Shown: positions 10,679 to 22,100 of the stretch, one piece after another
How the letters are laid out: each line of letters begins with the position of its first letter
Numbering within the stretch: the first letter of the stretch is position 1
Assembly (NCBI GenBank): GCA_039621445.1
Contig: CP154955.1
Coordinates: forward strand, 57,692,619 to 57,756,618
Direction: 5' to 3'
DNA from: Euglena gracilis
Taxonomy: Eukaryota; Euglenida; Euglenophyceae; Euglenales
DNA: 64,000 nt
Translations under genes and position numbers: made by a program
Notes under the pieces: generated by a model
The model's database searches: none
Seen by the model: only the letters and a program-made list of their open reading frames with translations
Told to the model about the DNA's origin: nothing

Positions 10679-10846
10679 GTGGCCATCTGGGGACTTGTTT
10701 CTCAGGTCCAAGCCTTTGGAATGTTCATAGCCATGTATCCTGGTTCTGGTTTGTTGGGCAGGGTTATCCATCATCTGGAGAAGCATTTGCCTTTGGAAGA
10801 AAATGGCTGTCCATTTGCAGAATGGTTTTGTGTGCTGTTAGAATGA
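10679..10846 (+). CDS. Weak candidate exon, unknown product
   Basis: A TTTTCTTCAG|GTGGCC acceptor opens a frame (VAIWGLVSQVQAFGMFIAMY, then HHLEKHLPLEENGCPFAEWF) to a TGA at 10844-10846. Residue composition is protein-like, but GC is lower than in the other exons and no neighbouring exon joins it. I do not recognise a family; it may be a chance ORF or a transposon remnant. Confidence 0.2.
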   Translation: MAIWGLVSQVQAFGMFIAMYPGSGLLGRVIHHLEKHLPLEENGCPFAEWFCVLLE

Positions 10847-12892
10847 GCACAAAATTTTGACTTGAAAACAAAACTCATTGCCATCACACTTTCATTTCAA
10901 TCAACAAGCTTCAACACTATCCAAGCACAACTGTGTATTTTGACAGTTAAGAGGTCCCCAGAGGGTAGTTACCCCCCCCAACAAGGATGATCTGGCTTTA
11001 TTTGTTATCTCATTCCTGCAATGCATCCTCTTTTGGGGGGGTAAGTCGCCGGCTTTATTCGTTGGCCCATTCCTGCAAACAGTTTTTTGGGAGGCGTCAT
11101 GCCGGGGGGGGGGTGTAAGTCACCACACTGTGTGTTCTGTGTGGGTATAAGTCGCTATGTGCCTGACACTGTGAGGGGCACCTGTACCCCATGACATCAA
11201 AGACTGCTTGGTACTCTTTCCCAACGGCAGGCAGGGGTGGGTTTTCTCATTTTGCCGGTTATGCCACCCTCATGCCGGTGGCACGTGCTTGCGCCAAATG
11301 CGCCCATCCATGTTTGCACTTTCTTTTGTCTCATTGCGCATTTGAAACATGCACAGAATCATTTCATTCTGCGAACGTATCACCCCTCCCAGGAAACTGT
11401 CCTCCACTCTCTGTACCCGCCAACTTGTCCTCAAAGGGACCTGTCTCCCACCCTTCTGCACCTGCTGTCCCCTAACACTTTTCTCAGGATCTTGGCATTT
11501 TTTGTTAAAAAGCGGCGGTTGGGAAAATTCCGAAGAATTCAGGTTTCTGCTTCAAATTTATGCATCTCCGGATTTTTTTGTTCGTCACCAGGGGGCGGAT
11601 AACGTCAACGTTTTTCCCTGAGATCTGGACCCCCGGGATCCTCTACCCTCTATCCCCATTTACCTGTCCTTACAGGCCTGTCTCCTACCTCTGTACCTGC
11701 TGACTTGTCTGGAGTTACCGGCTATTTTTTTTTTGCCCACCCCACTGGAAACATCTGGCCGTTGAAATTTCCCAGCACCGTCCACCGTGTCAGGGACAAA
11801 TGTCAGTGAGTTTCCATCAGGCCCTACCTTGATAACTGTCATAGGCTTTGGGCCACATTCCACTCTAAGAATTTGTCAGGGTTCCTGGTCCTGCCTGGTT
11901 GATTAGTGTGACCAGTGGGGGATGCACAAGTTTGTTTTGCTTGAGTTTACAAGCAATTTTCAAAATCGGAAGACCTTGACTGTTTGGCATTTTTTCTGTA
12001 TGCGCGCGCGCGCGCGCGTGTGTGTGTGCATTTTGGAAAAACTTTGCCCGCAAATAATTTCGACTTAAAAATTTTTCAGACCAGTTTTCTCTCCGTGACC
12101 GATTTCCCCCAATTAGCCCTCAAATGAACAAACCAGGGGTTTTCTCCCTGGCCAGAGGGGACGGTGGGGTACAGCCACCTTTTTCTCCCAGCCAGCAACT
12201 TCCAGCTGCGGACCTTCCCCAGGGTCCGTTCAAAATAAAGCTGGGCCGGCATAGCAAGCGGCAATGCAAGCGCCAAGTGCCTAAATTTGAAATATTTGAA
12301 AAACGGGCGAAAAAGACCAAAGCGGTGGGCTTTTGGGGGGCGTTTCACCTGAAAATCGCAACTGGATTTGTAGTTTTTGGGTGCCAACCGGGTTCGGCCC
12401 AGCTGCCCCCCCCCCCCCCCCCCCCGGCCAGGCTGTACAGAAATCCCCGAAACCCAATGGGTGGTGGGGGGTAGACCCCCCCCCCACCAGCCTTTCCCAT
12501 TTAGCCCCCCCCCAAGCACCTCTAATGATGCTGGGCGATGGTGGGCGATGCTGGCATTTTTTTGCATAATTTTCAAGCCCATATCTTTGATTCATGTTCC
12601 ACCATTTTTCATTGATCTCTCATATTACCCATGTTGAGTATTTTCGTTGTTTTTTTTTTGCCAATTTGGGGCATTTTCGGCTAATTTGGGCCGGTGTGAG
12701 CAATGTATGGCATTTTAGGCCCGTACCATTTTGCTTTGGGGGGGGGTCATTTTCATCTTCTTCGGGGCGATTTCAAAGCCATTCTTGGTCTTTTTTATAT
12801 TTAATTTTGGCTGAATTTGAACCATTTTTTTTTATTATCTTTGCAACAATTTTCACTATTTGTCTTGTCATTGGTCTTTGTGGTTATTGGGG

Positions 12893-13190
12893 TGGATGTG
12901 GCACTGGATTGGATGCCGGCACGGGAGTGGATGCCAGCATTTGGTGTTGGATTGGATGCAGGCATTGCACTGGAGGTATGCCACCGGGGGGGTTTCAAAG
13001 GCGATGATGAATGACGCTGGGCCAAGGGCATGGCTGCCAAGAGGTGTTTGCATGTCCGTACTGGAATGGATGCAGGAACTGGAGTGGACACAGGTTGGAG
13101 CAGATGCAGGTACTGGGGTGGATGCTGTATTTGGAGTGGATGCAGTTGTTGGAGTGGATGCAAGTACTGGAGTCGGTGCAGGTATTAAAA
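12893..13190. repeat. GGATGCAGG-type minisatellite in two blocks
   Basis: Imperfect tandem units related to ACTGGAGTGGATGCAGGT, about 18-24 nt, occupy about 12893-12980 and 13060-13190, separated by about 80 nt. One frame reads as a Gly-Val-Asp-Ala repeat, but no splice or start context supports translation. Confidence 0.8.
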
Positions 13191-13592
13191 TATTAGAAAC
13201 GGCACACTGGGTACTTCAAAGGCAACGCTGGACGATTCTGATAAATGGTGGGCCCAAGGGCATGGTTGAGGTGCTTCCCTGCAGGACCCCCCCCCCCCAT
13301 GGGGGTCCAGCCAGCACTTCCCCCCCAACTGTGATGCTGGACCCCCCCCCCCCTGATCCTTCGAAATACCCCTGGAACAAACTTTTTTTGCATTTTTTGA
13401 ATTTGGCAAAAGAGAGTTTCAAAATGTCTCCAAAATGAAGGAAGTGATGGTTTCCTTGTGCGCCTGGACCCCCAAGTGCACAAAATTGACGGTCATGAAG
13501 TGGAGAGACCCCCCCCCTCCCCAAGGGGTCCACTTTTACCGGGCCACTTCGGTATGGCAGAATCGTCTGCGGCCAGGGTTCGAGCTTGGCGA

Positions 13593-14071
13593 CAGGAGTT
13601 TTCTTAAGCCGGAGGGGGACCCTATCCCCCTGGTGGGGGGGTCCAGCCAGCCAGCAGCTCAAATCCAGCCAGCAGCCCAAATTCGGGCTGGGAGCCCCCC
13701 CCCTCCCCCCGGGGGTCGAGTGAAATAAAGTTGGGTCCAGCCCGGCCAAAGGCCGGGCCAGCCGGCCGCAGGCTCCAGCCAAATGGGCTGCCCGACTCAC
13801 CTATCCCTGCATTTTTTCAGTAATTAATTTTTTCAGTTCCTCCAGTCCCGATCCAGCCTTGATCTAGCTCCATCCATCAAAATGTCGAGAATGGCAAAAA
13901 ATTTTCAGAAATTTTTGTTTTTCATCGACCCAGCCCAGCCCAGCCCCCTCCAGCCCCGGACCCCTCCCCCTCCCCCCCTGGGGGGGTCCAGCCAGCAGCT
14001 CATTTCCAGCCAGCAGCCTTTTTGCCAGCCGGAGGCTGGACCCCCCCCAGGGGTCCTTAAGAAAACCCCTG
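13593..14071. mobile_element. CAGG..TTAAG-ended TIR element, 479 bp
   Basis: Left end CAGGAGTTTTCTTAAG (13593-13608) and right end CTTAAGAAAACCCCTG (14056-14071) are inverted repeats matching at 15 of 16 positions. The flanks CTTGGCGA and CTTGACGT resemble a degraded target duplication. The interior has CCAGCCAGCAGC words and C/G runs but no gene. Same family as 7501-7745. Confidence 0.7.
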
Positions 14072-14339
14072 CTTGACGTATGCCAGAACTTTTGAAAAAT
14101 TCGGGCCCAATTTTCGGTCCAGTTTTGGCCTTTTTCAGGGCGAAACTAAAACTGCCTAGTTTTAGAAAGGAATGTATGCTGAAATATGCACCTCCCTCTC
14201 CCTGTTGGGAAAATTATCCTCTGACAGGTTGGCTGGTAACAGACCCTGCATCCTTCGCATCACAGATTAGGCAGTGCTGGGGATCCATCAGTGAAATACC
14301 ACCCCCCTAACCTTTACCTGTTCTTTTAATCTATATTAG

Positions 14340-14640
14340 TATGGCAGCAAGGTTCTTCTTGGCCCGCCCCCTGGGGGGGGGCAAGGAGAATCTACAGGGG
14401 GGAGGTCAAATTTTTTTTGCGTTATTGATGGAATAGGGTTACGTGCACGAGTTAGGCCCAAGGTTAGGCCTAACTTATAGACGGGTGTTAGGTGTACAAG
14501 TTAGGGTTAGGGTTAAGCCGAATGCGTGCACCTAACCCTACTCCATCATTAATGCAAAATTTTTTTGACCCCCCCCTTGGAGATTCTACTTGGCCCCCCC
14601 CCCCGGCCCCGGGGGGGGCCAAGTAGAATCTTGCTATATC
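14340..14640. repeat. Foldback with TTAGGG-like centre
   Basis: The arms carry AGCAAGATTCTACTTGGCC-like sequence at both ends (about 14349-14372 and 14613-14636), then matching inner arms (AGAATCT..GGTCAAAATTTT.. and its complement, and GGAATAGGGTTACGTGCAC against GTGCACCTAACCCTACTCC). The centre contains GTTAGGGTTAGGGTT on one strand and related CCTAAC words. Confidence 0.75.
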
Positions 14641-15429
14641 GATAGTTTGATCCAAATTGTTAACTGGATTGTCCAGTGTGCGCATCGTGAATGTCGAAGT
14701 CATCATTGGGGGAGTTGACAAAACTAAAAAAAAACTCTTTAATAAAACCCCTCGGTTTCCTTCCAACATATATCAGCAAAAAACTTGGGAAATCGCCAGG
14801 GGAAGAAAACACACACGCTAAAAAACCCTTAAATTTTGCCAAAAATCGAAAACGCAAAAAAAATGCGGAAAACCCCGTTTGCAAGGTGTCTGCCATCGAA
14901 AAAGAAAACGCAAAAAAAGCAATTTTGACGGGCGTTTGGCTTCCCCCCAGGAGAAGAGGTTCGCAACCCAGCTGGGAAAAAACTGCTGGCTGGCTGGACC
15001 ACCCCTCCCTGGCTGATGGTTGGCATTGGTGTGCACCCCAGGCCATTTCGTAACACACGGGGATGGGTTTCAGTGTCCCTTCATAATGAAGTGACCTAGT
15101 GGGTATCCCACTTAGTTTAAAGCCGCCACAAACCGTCATGTTTCCCATCTCCCTTTTTTTTGTGTTTCTCGGTCATGCTGTGTCTTCCCTTTCTCAAGAA
15201 GGGGGGGTGGACACCAGGAAAACGGCCAGCTTGCACTATTAAGAACATTTTTGTCATAAAGTTTTTTTTTTGCCCACCGGTTTTCAGTCACCATCTTTTA
15301 GTTCTGGGCTTAGGGCACCGCTAAACTGAGTTTTCCGTCTCTGTGGTCCCTTTGAGTAACTTAATGGCCTTGTCGACACCACCCCTTCGTCCACAACGAT
15401 GTTTTTGATGATCAAAAATCATGATCATA

Positions 15430-15838
15430 CCCTCCCCCCCCTATGTCCAACGACCAGTAACCTCTGTCCTCTGACCGGGGGGGTGGTCGTTGGACATAGG
15501 GTAGTGACCAAAAAGGTGTCCTCTGACCGGGGGGGTGGTCGTTGGACAAGGGGTCAAAAAAAATGTTGGCAGATAATCAGGACCCCACCCCCCAAAAAAG
15601 GTCAAATTTTCCCTTCCAGCGCTTTGCGCCGAAAATTTTGGGCAATTTTGACAAATTTTTGTCCAAAAAGTGCCAAAAATGGCATTTGGGCCAATTTTTG
15701 ACCAATTTGGGGCACAAAAATTTTCGGCCCGGCGCTTCGCGCCGGGACCAAAATTTTCGCCAAACCTCCAAAAAGGTGTCCTCTGACCGGGGGGGGGGGG
15801 GTGGTCGTTGGACATAGGGGGGTCGTTGGACATAGGGC
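15430..15838. mobile_element. Element with CCCCTATGTCCAACGACC ends and internal copies
   Basis: The left end CCCCCTATGTCCAACGACC is inverted at the right end (GGTCGTTGGACATAGGG, twice). Internal copies of CTCTGACCGGGGGGGTGGTCGTTGGACA lie near 15470, 15520 and 15780. The centre contains a CCGGCGCTTCGCGCCGG palindrome. Related to 8628-8814 and 50218-50645. Confidence 0.7.
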
Positions 15839-15902
15839 CGGGAACTATTTGGCTGACACCAACCTCAGAGGGAGGTTGAGAAAAAATGGTCCCCGGTGGT
15901 CA

Positions 15903-15995
15903 TTATTTTTATTTTATTATTTATTTTATTTATTATTATTATTTATTATTTATTATTATTATTTATTATTATTTATTATTATTTATTTTGTTATT
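15903..15995. repeat. (TTA/TTTA)n AT-rich microsatellite
   Basis: An almost pure run of ATT and ATTT units; a complementary-type run occurs at 58311-58412. Confidence 0.9.
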
Positions 15996-16817
15996 CATTA
16001 TTCATTACCCCCCCCTTTAATGAGGCTGCAGTTTATGGTGGGCACAAAAAGGCGAAGTGAAGTTGTGATCTCTGGCTGAAGTGCTCACCCCCTTTCCCTG
16101 CTCGCTGGAAAGAAAAGCTTGACATTGGGGGGGGAGAAGGCAGGTCCAGGGTTCCCTCCGCCCCCTGGCTCCGACTCTTCAGAGCCACCCCTGGCGGGAG
16201 GGGGTGGTCTGGACCCGGTCCGGGATGGGGGGGACACCCCCCACCTGAACCCCGTACACCCTCCTCACATCGAACCATGATTTCGCGCCGAAAATATTTG
16301 ACATTTGGACAATTTTTTTTGTCTCAAAATGTCCAAGGCGGCCTTTTCAGCCGATTTTGGGGGGGGAAAATATCGGCCACCCATACCGCGCCACTGTTCA
16401 GGTGGGGGTTGAACCCCCTTGACCGAAGGGGGGGGTCCGACCCCACCTGGCTTATATTAACCCCCCCTGTCCCCTTCTCCGCCTCCCTGTGCGTCTTGGG
16501 CAGGGCTGCCATCTGGTGTCAGCCATCTGACAGGTCAGCTGGCACCAGGGACCCGACAATTTTCGCAGCACAGGTTGGACAGTGCTTGGGACCCGTGCCA
16601 ACCCTCCTAAAGGTCACGCACCCTTCTCTTGCCAACGCGCCGAGGCTGAGCCGAAACTGGGCGACCCAACAGACGTCCACTGACCAGCCTTCATCAGGGG
16701 GGAGTTGGATGTGCATCCGAGAGCTGGTGGCCCCCGCTTGCCCCTGCCTCGCCGTTCTGCAGCCGTTGGGGTTTGGAGGGCCCCCTTCATGTAGCCAATG
16801 TTCCGGCCCTCCTCCAG

Positions 16818-16870
16818 TGACTCCGATGCCGGACTGGACCCGGGGGGCAGTCTGCTGTTCGACCGGAGGG
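16818..16870 (+). CDS. Exon (DSDAGLDPGGSLLFDRR)
   Basis: Acceptor CTCCTCCAG|T and donor GGAGGG|GTGTGT. Entry phase 2, exit phase 1, so the last G joins TG of the exon at 17847 to give Val (DRR-V-FRRSS). Acidic, Ser-rich, low complexity. Upstream sequence at 16100-16260 has a similar acidic Pro/Ser frame but no clear splice sites. Confidence 0.5.
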
Positions 16871-19082
16871 GTGTGTGCCAGTGTCGCAGTCTTTCACAAC
16901 ATTTTCCGTGGGTCAAAGAACGAACGTTGTGTTGTGTTGTGTTGTGTTGTGGTGCGTTGCATTGTTTTTGCGTTGCGTTGCGTTGTGTATGGGTCTGCCA
17001 GGTGCGCGAAGACACCAGAAAAATTGAAATCTAAATCTGAATTGAATCTGAATTGAAATCTGAATTAAAAAATTGAAATCATTTGATTTTGGGGGCCATT
17101 TTGGTCTGAGTGGCGATCAAAGTGATCGACGTCCCCCCCCCCCCCACAGTCGTTGGGGGTTAATCTTGGGGCACAACCAAAAATCACACATAACACAAAA
17201 GAATCCCCACAGGTCTTGGTTCAGAAGTTTCAAAAAAAATTCCAGTGCTCCGAAGAATTCCATTTTGCGAGGAAAGTCTTCGTTTTTGCATAATACCCAA
17301 GGCCAAGAACCTGTCGCTTTCTCCACAAGGAAACTGGACGGGATCTGCGGTTGAATATTATTTGGGGTGAGAAGGAAGAAATTTCCTCACATTTGTTGCT
17401 TTGTCAACCGTTGCCGTGGCTCAGGGCCGCTGTTGCGAAGATCCACGCCGCCAACGCCTGGGTCCCCCCACTCCGATCGCAGCAGCCCTGGTGTGCACAT
17501 GTCCACACGTGTGTATGCCTGTGTGTGTGTGTGTGTTTCTGTGTGTGTGCATGTCTATGTCGAAATCCTTAAAGTGCAAACTCACACCCCAAGGTTCACC
17601 CCCTAGCTTTACCATGACTCGTTGCCCGGGCTAAGCACCCGAGGGGGTACTTTTTACTGGGTGCAAACACGATGTTTTTTTTTTGCGTTTTTCGATTTTG
17701 GCATAATCTTGTTTTTTTTGTTTTTTTGTGTTTCCCTGTGTGTTTTTTTTTGTGTTTTGTGTGTGTGGTGTGTTTTTTTTTGTGTTTTCTGCGTCGCCTT
17801 TTTTGAGGTTCTGTCTGTGTTGCCCCCCCCCCTCTCGCCTGCGCAGTGTTCCGCCGCAGCTCCCCGCCCCAGGCGGCCCCGGTGGACACGCACAGCTGGA
17901 CGGACCGCGTGCTGGGGCGGCGGCAGAAGATCCTCGACGACCTCTCCCTCCGCACCACCGGCACCCCCTCGCAGCCCCTCTCCGCGGCGGTGAGGCCGGG
18001 GCGGCCATCGGCTCCGATGGGCGTTCAAACCCACCATTTTGACGGACGGCTGGAAACGGCAGCAACAAGACTACAACGGCGAAAGTCCAACACCTTTTGG
18101 CATTGCCTTTTCCATCATTGAAATCAGTATGGTAATACGTACAGCATGGAGCATTACCTTTCATTCAGCCAGAGTAAACGGGGGTTTCCACCATGTGCGT
18201 CCAAAGGTGAGATCAAGGCCACCTTTCCCAGCATGGACCACCTTCTCCCCTTTCCAGGGCAGGAATTGATTTAGGATCTGGGAAGGGCCACAATTTTTGC
18301 AAAGCTTGGCTCTCAAAGGTCTGGCTTCAGCTTTGCAGGGTGCGTTGCAGCAGAGGGCTGGGGCACTGCAGCGCAGGGCAATGCCATGACAGTGTGCACA
18401 CACCATCACCACACCCCATGGGCTGGCAGAGGAATGGGATTTGGGGTTGGGCATGTCCCACAAAATTGGAGGTGTATGTAAACTGTATTTGAATGAGAAA
18501 ATCTTTCAACTCTATCGAAGCTTTATGCATATTCATCAAAGCATTTTTTTTTATCTGTCAGGTGCATACTACCGGTAAACACCACTGAAATTTCACCATT
18601 CGCTGGTTTACATTTGAAAGACAAAAATGTCTTTAGTTGAATCATCATTTGTGATTCATGAATTATTATTATAATAAACATGCAAAAAGTTAACATACAA
18701 TGTATCTTTGTTTCAATGTAACAATGCTCGTCCATCCTTCGTCTGCATTGGCCGGAAGTTCAGCAGGGAGCCTCGGGCCCCCGCCTCCCGCCATCCTCCT
18801 CCCCCATCATGGCGGCCCGCCAGACTCTCTCCCAGTCCCTGACCGCCGCCTCCTCCCCGGCCGTGAGCCTCTTCCGCCCCCCGTCCCTCTCTGCCAGCAT
18901 GGGCGCCATGCCCCCATTGTCGCCGCCGCGTAAGGCATGCCTTGGGTGCTGCGTGTGTGTCTGTTGTGTGTGTCTGTTGTGTGTGTGTGTGTGTGTGTTG
19001 TGAGTGTGGGTGGGTGAGTTGTGTGAGTTGTGTATGTGTGTTGTGTGTGTTGTGTGGGTGTATGCTGTGTGGGTGTGGGTGT

Positions 19083-19121
<39 letters not shown>

Positions 19122-22100
19122 CATGTTGCGTGTGTGTGTGTGTGTGTGTGTGTGTTGTGTTTGTGCGTGTGTGTGTGCGTTGTGTGTTGTGTGTGTGTGT
19201 GTGTGTATGTGTCAGTCTATTTGTAACCCCCCCCACCAATAAGAAACCCGTTTCTCACAGGTGGGTTTCCGAAAACCGGCCGAAAGGGTTTCTTTTTGGT
19301 GAGTGTCGAGGTCATTACTAGGAGGTTTCTTGTAGGTAGGAGGAAGAAGGTGAAGAAGGAGGGGAGGGTTCCAAAAAGATCCGCAAGAAAATAGTTCTTC
19401 CAAAAAGCAGCTGCTCATTGCTGCCTGCTTTTCCAGAAAGCAGTGACACCAACTCTGTTTTTGCCTGCACTGGACAGGAGCGTTTTTGTCTGTTGCACCT
19501 CCGACAATTGTGCTCGACTGCTCCCATTTGACATGGTATTTCTTGGGGTTTCTTATAGGTGGCCAACCAAGAGCTCCCAAGGGGTTTCTTATAGGTGGGT
19601 GACGGCCCGAAAATCCTCAAAGGGTTTCCTTTTGGTGGGGGTTTCTTATAGAGGAGTGTTTCTTGTGAGTGGGGGGTCGCTGAGCTCTTATCTCTTTAGA
19701 GTAAGAGCGAAGCTTACCCCTAGGCAAGGGGGGGGGTCGGACCCCCCCTCCCCCCCACCCTCCCCCCCCCGGGTCAGGGCCACCTTGGGAACCGGCGGAT
19801 TACCACCATGATCCCGCCTCCGTTCACGGATTTTTTTTTTCAGTCGCGAGCGACTGGATTTCTAGTTTCCGAATCACCTCCGTTTGACCCCTAACTCCCC
19901 GCCAAGCCCAAGTTATTCACGCGCGAAGGGGTCCAAAATGGGTAGGATTGGCCCGCCCCCCCTTTCTGACTCTGCCATTTCGCCGGGGTCCAAAAATCTG
20001 TCAAAAAATCGATTTTTCTATAATATCTCGAGAAAACGTTCGTTATTTCCGGAAATGTTGGTCTGATGAAATGTAATCCCCCCAAAAAATAAGACCCGGG
20101 TCTTATTTTTGGGTCCGTTGCTGGAAACCTCCAGGGGGGTCTTATTTTTGGGGGGGGTCTTATTTTTGGATTTTTTCTTGACCGACCCAGGCCCAAAAAA
20201 AACATCAGTTTTCAGGTTCCCAAAAGCATTAAAAATTTTCCTTCGGCGCTTCGCGCCATGTGTAAATTGGTGTAAATTGACATTTACCATTTTTTTTTGC
20301 ACTTCAAATATCTGAAATTTTTTGAAATCTCATCATTTTTGTGTGTGAAATTAGGGTTTTGGGTAATTTTTCAGGGAAAATTTTCACCGTCTCCGGCGCT
20401 TCGCGCCGTCAGGGGGGGTCTTATTATTGGGGGGGGTCTTATTTTTGGATTTTTGCTCGATCGGCCCAGGGGGGGTCTTATTTTGGGGGGGGGTCTTATT
20501 TTTGGGGGGGTTTACCCCCAGAGGCCCTCTATCGCCCCCTGTTACGCCTGGCCCGTGCTCCGGCGCACTTTTGCGGCCCAAAACGACCATTTTGGGGTGT
20601 TTTTTTTGGGCCGTTTTGGGGTCAAAAAATCGATTTTTCCAAAATATCTCGACAATGAGCAAAAATGAAGCACTTGGAATGCTGTATCCAACGGTTTATT
20701 TTCCCCCAACTCTTCGTGCAGCCCGAGTTACGGCCATTTTTTTTTGGCCCAGTTTGGCCCATCTCCGAGGCCATTTTGGGCTGTTTTCAGGGTCAAAAAA
20801 CTGATGTTTCCAAAATGTCTCGCAAATGAAGCAAAAACGAAGGAAATATCCGGAGACCTAATTTGAAGTCCTGAAAATGCCCTATCTAACGGTACTTTGA
20901 TTTCCCCGCAACCCCTCCCCCCCCCCCTGCCTAGCCCGAAAAATATGGCCGATTTACGGCCCAAAAGAGCGCGGCAGGCTGGCGACTCAGCCGTTTTCGG
21001 CCCTTTTCTGGGCCAAATAATGAATTTTTTTTAAAAAAACTGCTCAAAAATGGTGAGGAATCAAAGGAAATGTCCGGAGACCTATATTGAACCCCTTGAA
21101 ATCCTCTATCTAATGGTACTTTGATTTCCCCACAACTCCCCGCCTGGCCCGAGTTATGGCATTTTTCGGCCAATTTTGGCCATTTTGTACAGTTTTGACT
21201 TGTTTTGACTTGGCCATTTTCTGCCATTTTTGGTCAAAAAGTCGAAAAAATCGAACTTTTTTTTGCCCGAAACGATGTTTTTGTGGTCCCCCGGACCCGG
21301 AAAACCTGTTTTCGAGCCCAAAATGAGCGTTTTTCGACCCGCTAGCGCCCCGTTTTTTTTTTTGCTCAAAACCCATGGACTTTGGGTCAAAACCGGGTCA
21401 AAAAATTCGAAATAATCCAACAAAACGGGTATAGGGTGTATTGGGGGGGTTAACATTGCTGTAACATTGTTGAATGTTACTGTAAATTGCAAGTGTGTCA
21501 TTTGTAAATGATTTACGCGAAATTTGCAATGCTGGTCTTTTCAGCCTTCCATTACATGCAGTCCCATTAAGAGCTCAGCATTATTCAAAACCGGTTTAAG
21601 TGTTCGCAGTACCCCCCCCCCCCACCCCGGGAGGGGCTGGACTGCAGCTAGCCCAAATTTCACCTCGGCGCACAGCGCCGGAGGAGAATTTTTCTTTCAG
21701 TCGGGGGGGGGGGAGGACCCCTGGACCCCCGGGGGGTCTAGCCCATTTTTTCCACTGTCCAGCAAAATGGCTAGCCAGTGGACCCCCTGGGTCTTTAAGC
21801 AATATCCTGGTGTGTGTGTGTGTGTTGTGTGTATGTATGGGTGGGTGGGTGTGTTTGTGTGTGTTTGTGTGTGGGTGTGCGTTGTGGGTGTTACGTGTCA
21901 TGTGGGTGGGTGTGTGTGTGGGCGAGTGGGTGCGTGTGTGCTTCAAGAACAACATCATCACCTTGAATATCACAGGAAAATTGACCGATCACCTGAAAGC
22001 ACAAAACCGGGGGAAATGGTGACAAATGGGTGAAACTCAGCTGGTTCACAATTTTTCGTCACTGTCCTCATCAATGCACACCCACGATGGGTCCCAAAAC

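Larger units (their letters stand above)
9235..16817. other. Gene desert rich in repeats
   Basis: No convincing exon except one weak candidate at 10679-10846. It holds GT/GC tracts near 12001, a minisatellite (12893-13190), TIR elements (13593-14071, 15430-15838), a foldback (14340-14640) and an AT-rich (TTA)n tract (15903-15995). Long open frames here come from C/G homopolymers. Confidence 0.6.

Noticed and set aside
12893-13190. Coding repeat (Gly-Val-Asp-Ala)n
   Set aside because: All three frames are open over the minisatellite, and no acceptor or donor brackets it.
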